Source: SG-bin9 sp049323835
GTDB taxonomy: Bacteria > Pseudomonadota > Alphaproteobacteria > Rhizobiales > Xanthobacteraceae
Assembly: GCA_049323835.1 (NCBI GenBank)
Contig: JBMOOJ010000077.1
Coordinates: forward strand, 1-64,000
Length of the DNA: 64,000 nucleotides
Reading direction: 5' to 3'
Position numbers and translations under genes: made by a program. Position 1 is the first letter of the stretch. The number at the start of each line of letters is the position of its first letter. The notes beneath the pieces are model-generated. The model had not been told where the DNA came from. It ran no database searches and was given only the letters and a program-made list of their open reading frames with translations. Positions 8,471 through 17,874 of this stretch are shown piece by piece.

Positions 8471-8554
8471 CGCGCGACACAGCCTCGCGAGGGCTAATGT
8501 AGCGACGAATGGGGGGTGATGCCACCCCGCACATCGCGGCGAAAAGGGAGCGCT

Positions 8555-8703
8555 CTTTCTTCCCTCTCCCCTTGCGCGAGAGGGTGGCGAGAATGAGCGA
8601 CAGCGAATTCGAGCCGGGTGAGGGGTAAAGGGCTTGGCAACCCCTCACCCGCCTTCGCTTCGCTCAGGCATCCTCTCCCGCAAGGGGAGAGGGAAGAGAC
8701 GGC
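8555..8703. repeat. Inverted repeat of CCTCTCCC/CCTCACCC palindromes
   Basis: The segment starting CTTCCCTCTCCCCTTGCG and ending in GGGTGAGGGG is repeated in inverted orientation (CCCCTCACCC to GGGGAGAGGGAAGAG). The two arms together could form a long hairpin. Related pairs are found at 24056-24170 and, more diverged, at 21098-21325. This class is a common Rhizobiales intergenic element and lies directly downstream of zapA. Confidence 0.7.
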
Positions 8704-8742
8704 ACCCTCATAAGAATGTCCAAGACAGGCTCGCTCACCGTA

Positions 8743-9126
8743 TCACCCGATCGCGATCCCGCCGCCGATCGAGCGGTTCAGCGCCTGCGTCGTCTTCTCG
8801 ATGCGCTCGGCCGCCGAGTTCAATGCGGACGCCACCGCGACCTGCGTCGCTTTCGCGCGTTCGGCAGCGATCACACGCACATCGCGCAGCGCTTCAAGTT
8901 CTTCCTCGATGGCCTGAATGCGCGTGGTCGCGTCGGTCAGTTCGTCCGCGACCATCAGCGCCGCCATCACCGTGAGCCGCTGATCGCCGATCTCACCGAA
9001 TTTGCCGCGCAGGCTGACGATCCGCGATTCGAGGCTTTCGGCGAGCCGCAGCAGCCGCGCCTCCTGCCCCTCTTCGCAGGCCATGCGATACTGCCGGCCG
9101 TTGATGGTGACGTTGATGTGGCTCAC
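8743..9126 (-). CDS. zapA: Cell division protein ZapA
   Basis: A 127-residue FtsZ-ring stabilising protein. The N-terminal beta strands read MSHINVTINGRQYRMACEEG, followed by the ZapA helix region (LAESLESRIVSLRGKFG, LTVMAALMVADELTDA) and a coiled coil to the end. It overlaps the upstream DUF4164 gene by 4 bp. The zapA-6S RNA-ygfA order is conserved across proteobacteria, which supports both this call and that of the RNA. Confidence 0.93.
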   Translation of the reverse strand: MSHINVTINGRQYRMACEEGQEARLLRLAESLESRIVSLRGKFGEIGDQRLTVMAALMVADELTDATTRIQAIEEELEALRDVRVIAAERAKATQVAVASALNSAAERIEKTTQALNRSIGGGIAIG

Positions 9127-9458
9127 GGCGTTTCCCCCGACTCAGGTTCGATCACCTCGCGGATCGTGGCGATGGCCGCATCCAGCTTCTCCGCGATCTC
9201 GCGGTTGACGCGCTCCAGCGCCCGCGACTGCACCAGTGCGTTGTCGAGTTCGTTGGCGAGCCGCGAACGGTCCGCGCCGAGCGCCTGGATACGCGCGGCG
9301 AGTTCGTCCTCGCCGCGATCGGCTTCGACGCGCCGGTCCACAGCCGCTTCCAGCGCATCCAGCGCCGCGACAAGCCGCTTCGTGGCCGCCTCGATATCGG
9401 CAGCAGGGTTCGTCCCGGCTTCGGGATGAGCAAAGGGTCTCGACTGGCGATCGGTCAT
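9123..9458 (-). CDS. DUF4164-type coiled-coil protein
   Basis: A 111-residue, highly charged, almost entirely helical protein (coiled coil about residues 20-100) without catalytic motifs. It corresponds to the short DUF4164 proteins that precede zapA in Rhizobiales. Translational coupling to zapA (4-bp overlap) suggests a role around the division site, but this is inference. I chose ATG at 9458 (MTDRQSRPFAHPEAG); ten more codons are open upstream without a good ribosome site. Confidence 0.8.
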   Translation of the reverse strand: MTDRQSRPFAHPEAGTNPAADIEAATKRLVAALDALEAAVDRRVEADRGEDELAARIQALGADRSRLANELDNALVQSRALERVNREIAEKLDAAIATIREVIEPESGETP

Positions 9459-9763
9459 AGCCAAGCGCAAGGCATCCTCAAGTGGCACGCATCCTCATGC
9501 CAATTCACGCTTGCCCGCTCATGAAAAGCGTGTGTTCGGCAAGCGTTTACAGCTGAAAACTTACGTGACCTGCGAGGCCGCCGCAACGGCGGGCAGAAGC
9601 TATGCACCGCTAAGCGGTGGGTAGCCGGAATTGAGCCTTTCACGGCCTTGGACTCACCCGGAGCAGATGCTATCCCGCCTTTGCGCGATGTCCGGTCGCG
9701 CGGCCGTGCCCCAGTTCAACGGCGCGTGCGCATCCTTCAGCCCTGCGATAGCGGACGGATTTC
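9459..9763. other. 305-bp divergent intergenic region, DUF4164/tkt
   Basis: No gene is seen. Two short perfect stems are present near 9570-9625 (GCCGCCG-CAA-CGGCGGGC and CACCGCTAAGCGGTG). Promoters for the divergent zapA unit and tkt must lie here, but I see no strong -35/-10 pair. The tkt start has no strong ribosome-binding sequence. Confidence 0.5.
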
Positions 9764-11761
9764 ATGACCTTGCGCGTTGATTCCTCGAAACTGGCCAACG
9801 CGATTCGCGCACTGGCGATGGATGCCGTCGAACAGGCGAAGTCGGGGCACCCCGGCCTGCCGATGGGCGCCGCCGATATCGCCACCGTGTTGTTCACGCA
9901 GTTCCTGAAATTCGACGCCGCCGATCCGGAGTGGCCAGACCGCGACCGCTTCGTGCTCTCGGCCGGTCATGGCTCGATGCTGCTCTACGCGCTGCTCTAT
10001 CTCACCGGCAACAAGGCGATGACGATCGACGAGATCAAGCGCTTCCGTCAGCTGGGATCGATCACGCCGGGCCATCCGGAAAACTTCGTCACGCCGGGCA
10101 TCGAGACGACCACCGGCCCGCTCGGCCAGGGCATCGCAACGGCCGTCGGCATGGCGATGGCGGAGCGTCATCTCGCCGCGCAGTTCGGCGGCGATCTTGT
10201 CGATCACTACACCTACGTACTCGCGTCCGACGGCGACCTGATGGAAGGCATCAGCCAGGAAGCGATCGCGCTCGCCGGCCACCTCAAGCTCAACAAGCTG
10301 ATCGTGCTGTTCGACGATAACGGCATCTCCATCGACGGCCCGCTGTCGATCGCCGACTCGGTCGACCAGATCGCGCGTTTCAAGTCGGCCGGCTGGGCCG
10401 CCGAGCGCATTGACGGTCACGATACCAAGGCGATCGCCGACGCCATCGCGCGTGCGCAGACAGCCGACCGCCCGACGCTAATTGCCTGCAAGACCATCAT
10501 CGCCTACGGCGCGCCCACGAAAGCAGGTTCCGAGAAATCGCACGGCTCGCCGCTGGGCGCCGAGGAGATCGCCGGCGCACGCAAGAAGCTGGGCTGGGAC
10601 GCCGCGCCGTTCGAGGTGCCTGCGGACATTCTCGATGCCTGGCGCGCGGCCGGTTCGCGCGGCGCCGCCCGGCGCGACGAGTGGAGCCGCCGCTTGATGA
10701 ACAGCGACGCGGCGATCCGTGCAGACTTCAGCCGCCGCGTCACCGGCGAACTGCCCGCACGCGCACTCGCGGATGCGGTCGCGAAGATGAAGGACGCGCT
10801 CGCCGCGGCACCAAAGGAAATCGCCACACGCACCTCGTCGGAGCAGGTGCTCGACGTCCTGACCGCCGCCGTGCCGGAAATGGTCGGCGGCTCGGCCGAT
10901 CTCACCGGCTCCAACAACACCCGCGCCAAGGGCATGGTCGCGTTCTCCGCCAACAATTATGGCGGCCGTTTCGTGCACTACGGTATCCGCGAGCACGGCA
11001 TGGCTGCCGCGATGAACGGCATGGCGCTGCACGGCGGCATCATTCCCTACTCGGGCACGTTCCTCGTGTTCTCGGATTACCTGCGCCCGGCGCTGCGGCT
11101 CGCGGCACTGATGGGCGAACGCGCGATCCACGTGCTGACGCACGATTCGATCGGCCTCGGCGAGGACGGTCCGACGCACCAGCCGGTCGAACATCTGGCG
11201 GCGCTGCGCGCGATCCCCGGCTGCAACGTCTTCCGCCCGTGCGACACGGTTGAGACGCTGGAGTGCTGGCAGCTCGCGCTCGAAGCCAAGTGCCGTCCGA
11301 GCGTGCTGGCGCTGACCCGCCAGAACCTGCCGCAGCTTCGCCTCACCAACGATGCCGAGAACCGCTGCGCCGCCGGCGCTTACGAGCTCGCCGCCGCCGA
11401 AGGTGGAGCCGCAAAAGTCTCGATCTTCGCGTCGGGCTCGGAAGTGTCGGTGGCAATGGATGCCCGTAAGCTGCTGGCCGCCCGCGGCATTCCGGCGCGC
11501 GTCGTCTCCGTGCCCTGCATGGATCTGCTGCTGGAAGCCTCCGACGAGGACCGCGCCAAAATCATCGGCAACGCCCCGGTGAAGGTCGGCATCGAGGCGG
11601 CGATCCGTATGGGCTGGGACGCCATCATCGGCGCCGACGGCATCTTCATCGGCATGAACGGCTACGGCGCCAGCGCCCCGGCCAAGGCGCTGTACAAGCA
11701 CTTCGGCATCACCGCCGAGGCTGCGGCGGACGCAGCCGCCGCTCGCCTCTCAAAAGCGTGA
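9764..11761 (+). CDS. tkt: Transketolase
   Basis: A 665-residue thiamine-diphosphate enzyme of the pentose phosphate pathway, and of the Calvin cycle where that is present. It moves two-carbon units between sugar phosphates. Conserved features are GHPGLPMGAADIATVLF, the active-site stretch SAGHGSMLLYALLY, the TPP/Mg motif SDGDLMEGISQEA and the pyrimidine-domain stretch LTHDSIGLGEDGPTHQPVEH. It heads a row of central carbon genes (gap, pgk, fba) on the same strand, although one minus-strand gene interrupts them. Confidence 0.97.
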   Translation: MTLRVDSSKLANAIRALAMDAVEQAKSGHPGLPMGAADIATVLFTQFLKFDAADPEWPDRDRFVLSAGHGSMLLYALLYLTGNKAMTIDEIKRFRQLGSITPGHPENFVTPGIETTTGPLGQGIATAVGMAMAERHLAAQFGGDLVDHYTYVLASDGDLMEGISQEAIALAGHLKLNKLIVLFDDNGISIDGPLSIADSVDQIARFKSAGWAAERIDGHDTKAIADAIARAQTADRPTLIACKTIIAYGAPTKAGSEKSHGSPLGAEEIAGARKKLGWDAAPFEVPADILDAWRAAGSRGAARRDEWSRRLMNSDAAIRADFSRRVTGELPARALADAVAKMKDALAAAPKEIATRTSSEQVLDVLTAAVPEMVGGSADLTGSNNTRAKGMVAFSANNYGGRFVHYGIREHGMAAAMNGMALHGGIIPYSGTFLVFSDYLRPALRLAALMGERAIHVLTHDSIGLGEDGPTHQPVEHLAALRAIPGCNVFRPCDTVETLECWQLALEAKCRPSVLALTRQNLPQLRLTNDAENRCAAGAYELAAAEGGAAKVSIFASGSEVSVAMDARKLLAARGIPARVVSVPCMDLLLEASDEDRAKIIGNAPVKVGIEAAIRMGWDAIIGADGIFIGMNGYGASAPAKALYKHFGITAEAAADAAAARLSKA

Positions 11762-11766
11762 TTCGA

Positions 11767-13269
11767 TCAGAAGCGTGACTCGAACGTTTTGACGGCGAAG
11801 GTGCCGTCGCCCTCGTTCATGGTCGCGCTGAGAATTTTCCTACCGTCGGTACGGACGTTGACGAGGCCGTAGATCAGCTTGGCGGCGATACTGCCCTGAC
11901 CGAGCGAGCGGACGCCTTTCGAGGCGGAAAGCCCGCCCGGCTTGCGGAACTTGAAATCGACCTTGGCCCTGTCCAGCGCCGCCCCCTTGATCTCGACCGG
12001 ATTTCCGGCGGCATCCTTTGTGGTGATCGCCACCGGATCGGCCACGCTGACGGAGCGCGCCAGTTCGGTGGAATAGACGAGCGGCGTTTTGATCTCGTCG
12101 TTCTCGACCGTCATGTACCCGGAAGCGCCGCTGGCGGCGACGATACGCGGCCGCGGGTGATCGTGCCCTTCGCCGTCGCCCGAACTGATCACCGTCGCTG
12201 CCGCATTCATGGCCTGAAGAAAGGCAAACGACACATCCTCGCTGCCGTGATGACAGGCCTTCGCCACATCGCACTGGAAGGCGATCCGGTCGCCCTCGTA
12301 GGCCTCCATCAACGCCTGCTGGCTTGCCTTGTTGAGGTCGCCGGTCAGCAGGATGCGGACGCGGCCGTAGTCCAGCCGCAACAAGACGCTGTTGCCGTTG
12401 GTGGTCTTGGAATCCTCACCGAGCTTGAGCAATCCGGGCTTGCCCTTGATGTCGTACTCGATCGGCCCGAGAACGATCATCGACGGCCCGTCACCGCCGG
12501 GTTCGAAGCCCGGCAGATGTCCCGTCACCTGGCTGATGCGGTGGATCGGTGTCGGCTTCTTCGTCTTGGTCCGGGCCGCCACAACTTTCGCGATGAATTC
12601 CATCCACTCGCCGTGCAATTGCGGCTTGCCCTTGCCGGATACGGCCTTGGCCGCAGCAGCACGATTTTCGAGAAGCTGGGTGTAATAGTTATGCGCCTCA
12701 TGCTTGACGAACTTGCCGAGCGTCTTCGACTTTTCGCCTTTCCACCATGAAATGCCGGCGTGATAGAATGCATCGACGGACACCGACTTGGTATCGAGTT
12801 CGCCGATCTGCTCGGTGTCGAGAATGTCGGCAAGGCCGCCGTAGTGATCGTAGTCGTTATGTGAAGCGATCATCGCATCGAGGTCGATGCTGTCGAGGCC
12901 GTAGTCCTCGAAGAACTTCCAGTCCACGAAATCGGCGGCGCTCTTGCCGGTCATTTGCGATTTGCGCGGGTGTCCGCCATCGATCATGACGTGGCGGAAA
13001 TCGGGCGTCTTGATCAGCAGCCCATCGCCCTGCCCGACATCGATGAAGTAGACTTCGAGCAGCGACGTGCCGCCCAGCGCATCCTTGTCGACCCAGCCGG
13101 TGTTCTTTCTGCCCCGCGCCCGGACCTGAACGCGGCCATTCTTCGTCGGGCCGATAACCTTGACGCCGTCGCCCCAGAGCAGGGCGCCCTTCTTCTTCTG
13201 CCCCTCGGCCTCCAGATAGAAATTGGCTTCGTCCGCGCTGATGTAATCCTTGAATGGCGCTTTGATCAT
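11767..13269 (-). CDS. ComEC-like metallo-beta-lactamase-fold hydrolase with N-terminal SH3-like domain
   Basis: A 500-residue protein not known from the usual tkt-gap neighbourhood. An SH3b-like segment (about 28-65, ALLWGDGVKVIG ... GWVDKDAL) precedes a beta-lactamase fold: FIDVGQGDGLLI at 75-86, then the metal motif SHNDYDHYGG with H137, D139, D141 and H142. This is the H-x-D-x-D-H form seen in ComEC nuclease domains. Further metal ligands are likely in CHHGSEDVS and GHDHPRP. There is no signal peptide or membrane segment. It is convergent with tkt (5 bp between stops) and divergent from gap. A phosphodiesterase or nuclease activity is likely; the substrate is unknown. ATG at 13269 is preferred over a 31-residue unconserved extension. 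Confidence 0.8.
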   Translation of the reverse strand: MIKAPFKDYISADEANFYLEAEGQKKKGALLWGDGVKVIGPTKNGRVQVRARGRKNTGWVDKDALGGTSLLEVYFIDVGQGDGLLIKTPDFRHVMIDGGHPRKSQMTGKSAADFVDWKFFEDYGLDSIDLDAMIASHNDYDHYGGLADILDTEQIGELDTKSVSVDAFYHAGISWWKGEKSKTLGKFVKHEAHNYYTQLLENRAAAAKAVSGKGKPQLHGEWMEFIAKVVAARTKTKKPTPIHRISQVTGHLPGFEPGGDGPSMIVLGPIEYDIKGKPGLLKLGEDSKTTNGNSVLLRLDYGRVRILLTGDLNKASQQALMEAYEGDRIAFQCDVAKACHHGSEDVSFAFLQAMNAAATVISSGDGEGHDHPRPRIVAASGASGYMTVENDEIKTPLVYSTELARSVSVADPVAITTKDAAGNPVEIKGAALDRAKVDFKFRKPGGLSASKGVRSLGQGSIAAKLIYGLVNVRTDGRKILSATMNEGDGTFAVKTFESRF

Positions 13270-13539
13270 GAAAGTATTCCTACAGTATGCGTTGCACCGT
13301 CCGGGATATCCCGCGCGATGATGGAGCATCCTGCGGAACCGGCCATTGCCAGAAACTGCCATGCGGCAATGACGGACCAGCGACCGGCCGCCGAGTATTG
13401 AGCCAGCCCGTAAAACAGGCTAGCAAGTTCCCATTACCAATCGTCGCCGCCCGGCAGAACCGGGCGACATAGGCTCATGCCGCAGGATGCTGGAACTTCC
13501 GCTCGAGCGGAGGATTTTCGGCTTTTGAAGGAGAAACTC

Positions 13540-14547
<1,008 letters not shown>

Positions 14548-14555
14548 CATTTACC

Positions 14556-14644
14556 GTCATGCCCGGCCTTGTGCCGGGCATCCACGTCTTAACGGCGTAT
14601 CCACAAAAAAGACGTGGATGGCCGGGACAAGCCCGGCCATGACA
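14556..14644. repeat. REPIN-like pair of inverted GC palindromes
   Basis: Two palindromes, GTCATGCCCGGCCTTGTGCC... and ...GGCCGGGACAAGCCCGGCC, stand head to head with the shared tails CCACGTCTT and AAGACGTGG. This is the same arrangement as at 8172-8318 and lies directly after gap, where it could stop or stabilise the transcript. Confidence 0.8.
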
Positions 14645-14664
14645 AAGAGGTAGAGTTCATAACA

Positions 14665-14802
14665 ATGGTGCCGATGGACCTTGCTCTATTGATAGCGATC
14701 CCCGGCGGCATCATTTTGCTGGCGATCGTTATCTATGGCTTTCGTCAAGGCTGGCGAGTTCGACGCCCACCAGTAGGAACTCCTCCGGAACAGTGGCCAT
14801 AG
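14665..14802 (+). CDS. Small single-span membrane protein (hypothetical)
   Basis: A 45-residue frame between gap and pgk. Residues 4-24 form one hydrophobic segment (LALLIAIPGGIILLAIVIYG), followed by a basic, proline-rich tail (RQGWRVRRPP). An AGAGG lies about 12 nt before the ATG, which is a tolerable ribosome site. A second ATG three codons later is possible. No family is recognised. It may be a real small membrane protein or a chance frame next to a repeat; the membrane pattern and positive-inside tail favour a gene. Confidence 0.5.
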   Translation: MVPMDLALLIAIPGGIILLAIVIYGFRQGWRVRRPPVGTPPEQWP

Positions 14803-14855
14803 CGTAAGCGCTGGTTCATTAGCGGCTTCGCAGAATCGAAACATGTGATGGTGTC

Positions 14856-16049
14856 ATGAGTAAACCGTTCCGCACCCTCGACGACGTCGACGTCAAAGGA
14901 AAGCGCGTGCTGCTGCGCGTCGACCTCAACGTGCCGATGGCCGACGGCAAGGTCACCGATACCACCCGCATCGAGCGCATCGCGCCGACGGTCACCGAGA
15001 TTTCCGGCAAGGGCGGCAAGGTCATCCTCCTCGCCCACTTCGGCCGGCCGAAAGGCCGCGATCCGAAGGAAACGCTGAAGCCGGTCGCGCAGGCGCTCGG
15101 CCACATCGTCAGGAAGCCCGTCGCATTTGCCGACGATTGCATCGGCCCCGACGCCGAGAAGGCCGTCGCGGCGATGAAGGATGGCGATATTCTGTGTCTG
15201 GAGAACACCCGCTTCCACAAGGAAGAGGAAAAGAACGATCCGGCATTCGTCGCTGAGCTCGCCAAGCTCGGTGACATCTGGGTCAACGAAGCGTTCTCCG
15301 CAGCGCATCGCGCGCACGCCTCGACCGAAGGCCTCGGCCACAAGCTCCCCGCCTATGCCGGCCGCACCATGCAGGCCGAACTCGACGCGCTCGGCAAGGC
15401 GCTCGACCATCCGAAAAAGCCGGTGATCGCCATCGTCGGCGGCGCGAAGGTTTCAACCAAGCTCGACCTGCTGGAAAACCTCGTCACCAAGGTCGATGCG
15501 CTCGTCATCGGCGGCGGCATGGCCAACACTTTCCTGCATGCGCAGGGCGTGCAGATCGGCAAGTCGCTCGCCGAGAAGGACCTCGCGGCCACCGCGCTGC
15601 GCATCCTCGACAAGGCGGAAGCCGCGAACTGCGCGATCATCCTTCCCGTCGACGCGACGGTCGCGTTCCATTTTGCGGCGAACGCGCCGTCGCAGGCCTA
15701 CGGTCTCGACGCTATTCCGCATGACGGCATGATCCTCGACGTCGGCCCGCTCTCGATCGAGCGCGTGAAGTCGGCGATCGATGACGCGCATACGCTGGTC
15801 TGGAACGGCCCGCTTGGCGCGTTCGAATTGAACCCGTTCGACAAGGGCACGGTCGCAGCCGCAAGGCACGCCGCGAGCCGCACCAAGTCCGGCAAGCTGA
15901 TTTCGGTCGCGGGCGGCGGCGACACTGTCGCAGCCCTGAACCAGGCCGGCGTGGCTGCCGATTTCACTTACGTCTCGACGGCAGGCGGCGCGTTCCTCGA
16001 ATGGATGGAAGGCAAGCCGCTGCCGGGCGTCGACGTGTTGCGATCATAA
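14856..16049 (+). CDS. pgk: Phosphoglycerate kinase
   Basis: A 397-residue glycolytic kinase that transfers phosphate between 1,3-bisphosphoglycerate and ADP. The N-terminal substrate site LLRVDLNVPMADGKVTD, the LLAHFGRPKG segment, the hinge region KVSTKLDLLENL and the C-terminal nucleotide loop SVAGGGDTVAALNQAG are all present at family positions. It is the middle gene of the gap-pgk-fba row; 66 bp separate it from fba. Confidence 0.97.
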   Translation: MSKPFRTLDDVDVKGKRVLLRVDLNVPMADGKVTDTTRIERIAPTVTEISGKGGKVILLAHFGRPKGRDPKETLKPVAQALGHIVRKPVAFADDCIGPDAEKAVAAMKDGDILCLENTRFHKEEEKNDPAFVAELAKLGDIWVNEAFSAAHRAHASTEGLGHKLPAYAGRTMQAELDALGKALDHPKKPVIAIVGGAKVSTKLDLLENLVTKVDALVIGGGMANTFLHAQGVQIGKSLAEKDLAATALRILDKAEAANCAIILPVDATVAFHFAANAPSQAYGLDAIPHDGMILDVGPLSIERVKSAIDDAHTLVWNGPLGAFELNPFDKGTVAAARHAASRTKSGKLISVAGGGDTVAALNQAGVAADFTYVSTAGGAFLEWMEGKPLPGVDVLRS

Positions 16050-16115
16050 GCAGCATCGACAGCGCCCGAACCGTCATGGAAACATCAGGTCAATAACGAG
16101 CACACGAGAACCCAC

Positions 16116-17183
16116 ATGGCCCGTATCACCCTGCGTCAGCTCCTCGATCATGCCGCCGAAAACGACTACGGCGTGCCCGCCTTCAACATCAACAACATGG
16201 AGCAGGCGCTTGCGATCATGGAGGCGGCGAACGGCGTCGATGCGCCGGTGATCATCCAGGCCTCGCGCGGTGCGCGCTCCTACGCCAACGACATCATGCT
16301 GAAGCACATGATGGACGCGGTGACGGAAATCTATCCGCACATCCCGGTCTGCGTGCATCTCGATCACGGCAACGAGCCGGCGACCTGCATGACCGCGATC
16401 CAGGCGGGCTTCACCTCGGTCATGATGGACGGCTCGCTGAAGGCCGACGGCAAGACGCCGGGCGACTGGGACTACAATGTCGGCGTCACCAAGACCGTCA
16501 CCGACATGGCGCATCTCGGCGGCATCTCGGTTGAAGGTGAGCTCGGCGTGCTCGGCTCGCTCGAAACCGGCATGGGCGACAAGGAAGATGGCCACGGCGC
16601 CGAGGGCAAGCTCTCGCACGACCAGTTGCTGACCAATCCCGACGAAGCCGTGAAGTTCGTCAAGGAAACCCAGGTCGACGCGCTGGCGATCGCCATGGGC
16701 ACTTCGCATGGCGCCTACAAGTTCACGCGCAAGCCGGACGGCGACATCCTCGCCATGAACGTGATCGAGGAGATCCACCGCAAGCTGCCGGATACCCACC
16801 TCGTGATGCACGGCTCGTCGTCGGTGCCGCAGGACCTTCAAGACGTCATCAACAAGTTCGGCGGCAAGATGCCCCAGACCTGGGGCGTGCCGGTCGCGGA
16901 AATCCAGCGCGGCATCAAACACGGCGTGCGCAAGATCAACATCGACACCGACAACCGCATGGCGATGACCGGCCAGATCCGCAAGATTCTCAGCGAGCAT
17001 CCGGGCGAGTTCGATCCGCGCAAGTATCTGAAGCCGGCGATGGAAGCGATGACCAAGCTCTGCAAGCAGCGTTTGCAGGAGTTCAACACCGCAGGCCAGG
17101 CCTCGAAGATCAAGAAGGTGCTGACCACCGCCGAAATGGCCAAGCGCTACGCCAAGGGCGAACTCGCGCCCAAGATCGCCTGA
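16116..17183 (+). CDS. fba: Fructose-bisphosphate aldolase, class II
   Basis: A 355-residue zinc-dependent aldolase of the CbbA/FbaA type. The zinc-binding segment VCVHLDHGNEP, the glycine-rich EGELGVLGSLE segment, and VMHGSSSVP with the C-terminal KINIDTDNRMAMTG phosphate-binding stretch are canonical. The sequence resembles the Calvin-cycle type enzymes of alphaproteobacteria, but no Calvin-specific gene (rubisco, prk) is in the window, so a glycolytic or gluconeogenic role is the minimum claim. The next gene starts 10 bp after its stop. Confidence 0.96.
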   Translation: MARITLRQLLDHAAENDYGVPAFNINNMEQALAIMEAANGVDAPVIIQASRGARSYANDIMLKHMMDAVTEIYPHIPVCVHLDHGNEPATCMTAIQAGFTSVMMDGSLKADGKTPGDWDYNVGVTKTVTDMAHLGGISVEGELGVLGSLETGMGDKEDGHGAEGKLSHDQLLTNPDEAVKFVKETQVDALAIAMGTSHGAYKFTRKPDGDILAMNVIEEIHRKLPDTHLVMHGSSSVPQDLQDVINKFGGKMPQTWGVPVAEIQRGIKHGVRKINIDTDNRMAMTGQIRKILSEHPGEFDPRKYLKPAMEAMTKLCKQRLQEFNTAGQASKIKKVLTTAEMAKRYAKGELAPKIA

Positions 17184-17193
17184 ACCGACTGCG

Positions 17194-17865
17194 ATGGCGT
17201 CGAAGGACAAGACACCACCGCGCATCGCAGCTCCACGACTCTATCTCGCGACACCCGAGGTCGGCGATCCCGCCGATCTCGTCCGCGCCCTCCCCGGCCT
17301 GATCGCAAGCGCCGATATCGCTGCCGTGCTGGTTCGCTTCGCCGACGCGGACGAACGCACGATCATCCAGCGCGGCAAGGCGCTGGCGCCCGCGATCCAG
17401 AACGCCAATGCCGCCATGCTGATCGCCGACCGGTTCGAACTGGTCGCACGCATGGGCGCGGACGGCGCGCACCTGCGCGACCTCGCCGCACTGAATGAGG
17501 CGCTGCCCGTTCTGAAACCCGATCGCATCGCCGGCGTTGCCGGGCTCGAGTCCCGTCACGATGCGATGCTGGCGGGCGAAACCGCGGACTACGTCATGTT
17601 CGGCGAACCGCCGGTGCAGGGCCCGCGCCCCTCAACCGAGGCGATTGCCGAACGGCTCGCCTGGTGGGCGGAGGTGTTTGAAGTTCCGTGCGTCGGCTGC
17701 GCGGCAACGCGGGACGAGGCGCTCGCCTTCGCGCAGACCGGCGCGGAATTCCTTCTTCTCGGCGAATTCGTCTGGAAAGACCCGCGTGGACCGAAAGCGG
17801 CGCTGATGGACGTTGCGGGCGCGATCGGGCAAAATCGGGCCGTTCGAACGGCCGTGAAGGATTAG
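17194..17865 (+). CDS. ThiE/TenI-like thiamine phosphate synthase family protein
   Basis: A 223-residue TIM-barrel protein of the ThiE/TenI superfamily. The characteristic middle block LIADRFELVARMGADGAHLRD corresponds to the ThiE INDR-ADGVHLGQ segment, and the C-terminal phosphate loop region TGAEFLLLGEFVW is recognisable. The first strand has AVLVRFADADE where true ThiE has a Q-L-R-x-K signature, so the pyrophosphate site is altered. It follows fba by 10 bp and precedes the Sel1 gene by 9 bp, which suggests one operon. Thiamine phosphate synthesis is possible but not secured. Confidence 0.75.
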   Translation: MASKDKTPPRIAAPRLYLATPEVGDPADLVRALPGLIASADIAAVLVRFADADERTIIQRGKALAPAIQNANAAMLIADRFELVARMGADGAHLRDLAALNEALPVLKPDRIAGVAGLESRHDAMLAGETADYVMFGEPPVQGPRPSTEAIAERLAWWAEVFEVPCVGCAATRDEALAFAQTGAEFLLLGEFVWKDPRGPKAALMDVAGAIGQNRAVRTAVKD

Positions 17866-17874
17866 AACGTCGGT

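Larger units (their letters stand above)
8175..8742. other. 568-bp non-coding stretch between zapA and cyclo-ligase gene
   Basis: This interval holds, from right to left, the CCTCTCCC inverted repeat, the probable 6S RNA and the REPIN-like pair. No protein-coding frame here has family resemblance. The in-frame extension of the cyclo-ligase upstream of 8174 is only translation of the repeat and RNA. Confidence 0.75.

Noticed and set aside
8175..8648. Upstream in-frame extension of the 5-formyl-THF cyclo-ligase to 354 residues
   Set aside because: The added part is translation of a repeat and of the 6S RNA; the family length is reached from ATG 8174.
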